Source: JBBRFH01 sp038224615 (GTDB taxonomy: Bacteria > Planctomycetota > Phycisphaerae > Tepidisphaerales > Tepidisphaeraceae). From it: a DNA stretch of 7,390 nucleotides. The first letter of the stretch is position 1, and the number at the start of each line of letters is the position of its first letter. The notes beneath the pieces were generated by a model. The model was not told the DNA's origin. It was given only the letters and a program-made list of their open reading frames with translations, and ran no database searches. The position numbers were made by a program, and so were the translations under genes. Positions 4,720 to 7,390 of the stretch are shown here, piece by piece. Where the stretch lies: contig JBBRFH010000173.1 of NCBI GenBank assembly GCA_038224615.1, forward strand, positions 1 through 7,390, in the 5' to 3' direction.

Positions 4720-6492
4720 TCACCGACGTGCCCTCAAGAACGCGACGAGTTGCTCGTAGGTCATCGTGTTGATGACGTCGGCCGCGCGAGCACCCGCACG
4801 ACGCGCAACCCGCAATCCCGAATCCATCTGTTGAAGCTGCGGCGACGAATGGGCATCGGTGTTGACGCTCAACTTCGCGCCGGCCTTGAGCGCCACGCGC
4901 GCGTTCGCATCGTTCAAATCCCAGCGCGGCCAGCCCGCGTTGATCTCCAGCGCGACGCCCGCCTTGGCAGCGCGTTCCACCACCTTGCTCACCTCGATCG
5001 GCAGCCCTGCGCGGCGGTTGATCACGCGCCCGGTCGGGTGCCCCATGATGCTCACGTACCTGTTGTCGATCGCCCGCAGAAGTCGGTCGGTCGCCTTCTG
5101 CGAATCCTGTTTCAGCGACACATGCGGCGACGCAACGACGTAGTCCAATTCAGCAAGGATCGCATCGTCGTAATCAAGCCGGCCGTCGACGAGAATGTCG
5201 ACCTCGCATCCCGCTAAGAGCTTGATTCCCTTGAGCTTACTGCCGATCTCGCGAATGACTTTCACGTGCGCCAGCAGCCGCTCGACGGAGAGTCCGTTGG
5301 CGATCACCTGCGAGCGCGAGTGGTCGGTGATGCCGTAGTATTGGTATCCCAGCGCCTTCGCCGCCTCGGCCATTTGCAGGATCGTTTCGACGCCGTCGGA
5401 TGCCGTCGTGTGCGTGTGCAGATCGCCTTTCACATCGGCGAGTGTGATGAGCTTCGGCAGTGTGTGCGACTTCGCCTGGTCGACCTCGCCGCGATCTTCG
5501 CGAAGCTCGGGTTCGACGTAATCCAGACCGAGCGCTGCGTAGATGTCCGATTCATTCTTCGACGCGACAGCAGCGATCGTCGGCGGCTTGCCGGTTTCCT
5601 TCTTGGTCTTCTCGTAGTCGTCGAGTTTGTAGAGTCCCCACTCGTTGAGCGTCAGTCCGGTGTCCAGCGCCAGGCCGCGCAGTTTGACGTTGTGTTCCTT
5701 CGAGCCGGTGAAGTATTGGATCGCCGCGCCGAAGTTCTCGTCGGGGACGATCCGCAGGTCGACCTGCAATCCATCCGCGACGATCACGCTTGCCTTGGTT
5801 GTTCCCTGTCCCAAAATTTTTTCGACCGCGGAAAATTTTGTGAACGCCGCCGTCAGGTCTTCTCCCAGTACTTTTGGCGCCGCGCCGCAGACGATATCGA
5901 CATCGCCGACCGTCTCCTTCCATCGCCGCATGCTCCCGGCGATCTCCGCCCGCTGCACACCGGGGAGCTTGCGCACCTGCTCCAGCAGATCGAGCGCGAC
6001 ACGGAGCACGTCGAGGATGCCCCGCCGGATGCCTGCCTGGGCGAGCATGGCGATGCCTTCCTTGATCGTCGCGATCTTCTTCTCGCCCACCCCTTTGATC
6101 CCTGCGAGTTCCCCCTTGTCGATCGCCACCGAGAGTTGCTCGACGCTGGTGATGTTCCGCTCGCGCCACAGCAGCGCGATCGTCTTCGGCCCGAGCGACG
6201 GAATCTGCAGCATCGGGATCAGCCCGCCCGGGATCGACGCGATCAGCTCGTTGATGTCGGTCGACGTCCCCGTCTTCACCACGTCTTCGATGATCTGTCG
6301 CGACGATTTCCCGATCCCCGGCATCGTCGCGATCGACCCGTCCTCGACCGCCGCCTTGATGTCGATCCCCGGATCATCGAGCAGCCGCGAAACTTTGCTG
6401 AACGCAATCGCCTTAAAGACCGGCTCCCCCTTAATCTCCATCACGGCGGCCGCGATCTTGAACAGGGAGACGAGCGTCTGCTGAATCGTCAT
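4720..6492 (-). CDS. polX: DNA polymerase/3'-5' exonuclease PolX
   Basis: A 590-residue protein, close to the ~570 of Bacillus PolX, with the bacterial PolX layout. Helix-hairpin-helix modules occupy about 1-150 (MPGIGKSS at 57-64, GIKGVGEKK at 131-139). The family X palm follows (about 160-320), with GSMRRWKETVGDVDIV (186-201) supplying Asp197 and Asp199, and Asp245 as third metal ligand. The PHP nuclease domain occupies about 353-590, with every expected metal ligand visible: His359, His361, Asp366, His391, Glu430, His457, His485, Asp546 and His548. It should fill gaps in base-excision or other short-patch repair and trim 3' ends with the PHP site. The ATG at 6490-6492 has AGGA on the minus strand (6501-6504) at 8-nt spacing. 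It is transcribed away from dnaE and toward galU. No disruption is seen. Confidence 0.95.
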   Translation of the reverse strand: MTIQQTLVSLFKIAAAVMEIKGEPVFKAIAFSKVSRLLDDPGIDIKAAVEDGSIATMPGIGKSSRQIIEDVVKTGTSTDINELIASIPGGLIPMLQIPSLGPKTIALLWRERNITSVEQLSVAIDKGELAGIKGVGEKKIATIKEGIAMLAQAGIRRGILDVLRVALDLLEQVRKLPGVQRAEIAGSMRRWKETVGDVDIVCGAAPKVLGEDLTAAFTKFSAVEKILGQGTTKASVIVADGLQVDLRIVPDENFGAAIQYFTGSKEHNVKLRGLALDTGLTLNEWGLYKLDDYEKTKKETGKPPTIAAVASKNESDIYAALGLDYVEPELREDRGEVDQAKSHTLPKLITLADVKGDLHTHTTASDGVETILQMAEAAKALGYQYYGITDHSRSQVIANGLSVERLLAHVKVIREIGSKLKGIKLLAGCEVDILVDGRLDYDDAILAELDYVVASPHVSLKQDSQKATDRLLRAIDNRYVSIMGHPTGRVINRRAGLPIEVSKVVERAAKAGVALEINAGWPRWDLNDANARVALKAGAKLSVNTDAHSSPQLQQMDSGLRVARRAGARAADVINTMTYEQLVAFLRARR

Positions 6493-6515
6493 GCGGCGAA
6501 TCCTAAACTGCGGAG

Positions 6516-6556
6516 ATGGTTTGTCGTAGGGTACGATTCATCTGCGGGTAAACCAT
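6516..6556. repeat. Inverted repeat ATGGTTT / AAACCAT with inner TCGTA / TACGA
   Basis: ATGGTTT (6516-6522) and AAACCAT (6550-6556) are exact reverse complements 27 nt apart. Between them TCGTA-GGG-TACGA (6524-6536) is a perfect 5-bp inverted repeat. The position between divergent start codons would suit an operator, but arms this short can arise by chance. Confidence 0.3.
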
Positions 6557-6581
6557 GTGGGATGGGGAGAAGCTGTCGCGT

Positions 6582-6587
6582 TACAAT
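6582..6587 (+). promoter_or_regulatory. Probable -10 element for dnaE
   Basis: TACAAT matches five of six bases of TATAAT and lies 42 bp before the dnaE ATG, so transcription would start near 6594 and leave a ~36-nt leader holding the ribosome-binding site. No good TTGACA-like -35 sits 16-18 bp upstream. Confidence 0.35.
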
Positions 6588-6629
6588 TCGGGGATTGTTC
6601 GTGTCGCGCGGCTTTCGTATAAGGAACCC

Positions 6630-7390
6630 ATGGCCGATCCCCAAGGTGCAGCGTCGTTTGTGCATCTGCACGTTCATACCCACTACTCGATGCTCGACGG
6701 CGCCTGCCGGATCCCCGACCTGGTAAAGCGAACCAAGGCGCTGGGCATGAACTCGCTTGCGATCAGCGATCACGGCTGCATGTACGGGGCGATCGAGTTC
6801 TATAACACCTGCCGTGCCAACGACATCAAGCCGATCATCGGGATCGAGGCGTACATGGCCCCCCGGAGCCGGCACGATCGCGAACAGATCGATGGCGAAT
6901 CGGCGTATCACCTGCTGCTGCTGGCGCAGAACCGCGAGGGGTATCAGAACCTCATCAAGCTGTCATCCCTCAGTTATCGCGAGGGTTTCTACTACAAGCC
7001 GCGCATCGACAAGGAGATTCTGAAGCAATACTCGGCCGGCATCATTGCGACCAGCGCGTGCCTGGGCGGGGAGATCGCGCATCAGTTCATGAAAGGCCGA
7101 AAGCTTTCGGTCGCGAAGGACGTCGCCGAGACGTACCTGCAGATTTTTGGGCCGGATCGGTTCTTCATCGAGGTGCAGAAGCACATCAAGGAGCAGGACG
7201 CGGTCAATCCGGAACTGGCCGAACTGGCAAACAAACTGGGCGTCGGTCTGGTCGGCACCAACGATGTGCATTTCCTGACCGCCGACGATCACCACGCCCA
7301 CGCTTGCCTCTGCTGCATCAGCACCGGAAAGCTCATCACCGATGAGAACCGGATGAAGTACCCGACCGAGCTCTACCTCAAATCGCCGGC
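6630..7390 (+). CDS. dnaE: DNA polymerase III alpha subunit DnaE, N-terminal PHP domain (3' truncated)
   Basis: The frame runs open from the ATG at 6630 to the window edge, giving 253 full codons of a protein usually over 1100 residues long. It opens with FVHLHVHTHYSMLDGACRI (10-28), the classic DnaE PHP start, then LAISDHG (43-49), IIGIEAY (69-75), YHLLLLAQNREGYQNLIKLSS (93-113), TSACLGGEI (141-149) and GTNDVHFL (209-216). DnaE is the replicative chain-elongating polymerase. PHP metal ligands are all apparent: His14, His16, Asp23, His48, Glu73, His94, Cys144, Asp212 and His214. E. coli DnaE has lost several of these; their presence suggests the PHP domain binds metal and could proofread. AAGGA at 6621-6625 is 4 nt before the ATG. 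The polymerase domain and class (DnaE1 or other) cannot be judged here. Confidence 0.93.
   Translation, partial: MADPQGAASFVHLHVHTHYSMLDGACRIPDLVKRTKALGMNSLAISDHGCMYGAIEFYNTCRANDIKPIIGIEAYMAPRSRHDREQIDGESAYHLLLLAQNREGYQNLIKLSSLSYREGFYYKPRIDKEILKQYSAGIIATSACLGGEIAHQFMKGRKLSVAKDVAETYLQIFGPDRFFIEVQKHIKEQDAVNPELAELANKLGVGLVGTNDVHFLTADDHHAHACLCCISTGKLITDENRMKYPTELYLKSP

Larger units (their letters stand above)
6493..6629. promoter_or_regulatory. Divergent polX / dnaE regulatory region
   Basis: This 137-bp spacer separates the starts of two divergent DNA polymerase genes. It contains the polX ribosome-binding site (AGGA, minus strand, 6501-6504), a -10-like TACAAT for dnaE (6582-6587), two small inverted repeats near 6516-6556, and the dnaE ribosome-binding site AAGGA (6621-6625). 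No LexA-type box was recognised. Confidence 0.55.

Noticed and set aside
5266..6726. Long plus-strand open frame (486 codons) opposite polX
   Set aside because: It is antisense to PolX, which has all catalytic motifs. Its translation is Arg/Asp-rich with no recognisable fold, a usual by-product of GC-rich coding DNA.
1..7390. CRISPR array, tRNA/rRNA genes, insertion sequences or phage genes
   Set aside because: No regularly spaced direct repeats, cloverleaf-like segments, transposase or phage motifs were seen on either strand.

Overview
The window is a 7.4 kb piece of a GC-rich bacterial chromosome made of ordinary-looking single-copy genes, with no prophage, insertion sequence, CRISPR array, tRNA or rRNA visible. 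Gene content and protein style (an unusual ClpS branch, a plant-glucuronokinase-like GHMP kinase, PolX and DnaE both with complete PHP metal sites) suggest a member of the Planctomycetota, perhaps Phycisphaerae. That placement is an inference from recalled family resemblance, not a search result.

Layout, left to right. (1) 1-771 (+): C-terminal part of an RseP-type site-2 membrane protease, cut by the window edge. (2) 873-1523 (+): a flavodoxin-fold NAD(P)H oxidoreductase. (3) 1524-1706: a convergent spacer with a weak terminator and an 11-bp inverted repeat built of TTCGCG-like units. (4) 1707-2060 (-): ClpS, the Clp protease N-degron adaptor, with an altered binding pocket. (5) 2061-2170: a divergent promoter region. 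(6) 2171-4521 (+): a tight four-gene block: a GHMP-family sugar kinase most like plant glucuronokinase, a HicB antitoxin, a HicA toxin and a GalU-like nucleotidyltransferase. HicB/HicA overlap by 8 nt and HicA/GalU by an ATGA, so the block reads as one operon. (7) 4522-4719: a convergent spacer with a strong hairpin terminator and a second stem. (8) 4720-6492 (-): PolX repair polymerase. (9) 6493-6629: a divergent regulatory region. (10) 6630-7390 (+): the N-terminal PHP domain of DnaE, the replicative polymerase, cut by the window edge.

Two points stand out. The kinase plus the nucleotidyltransferase could form a two-step salvage route, sugar or uronic acid to sugar-1-phosphate to UDP-sugar, like the plant glucuronate branch to UDP-glucuronate. 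A HicBA toxin-antitoxin pair sits inside that pathway, physically fused to the second enzyme by overlapping reading frames. Separately, the ClpS has Asp at both positions that contact the N-terminal amino group in E. coli ClpS.
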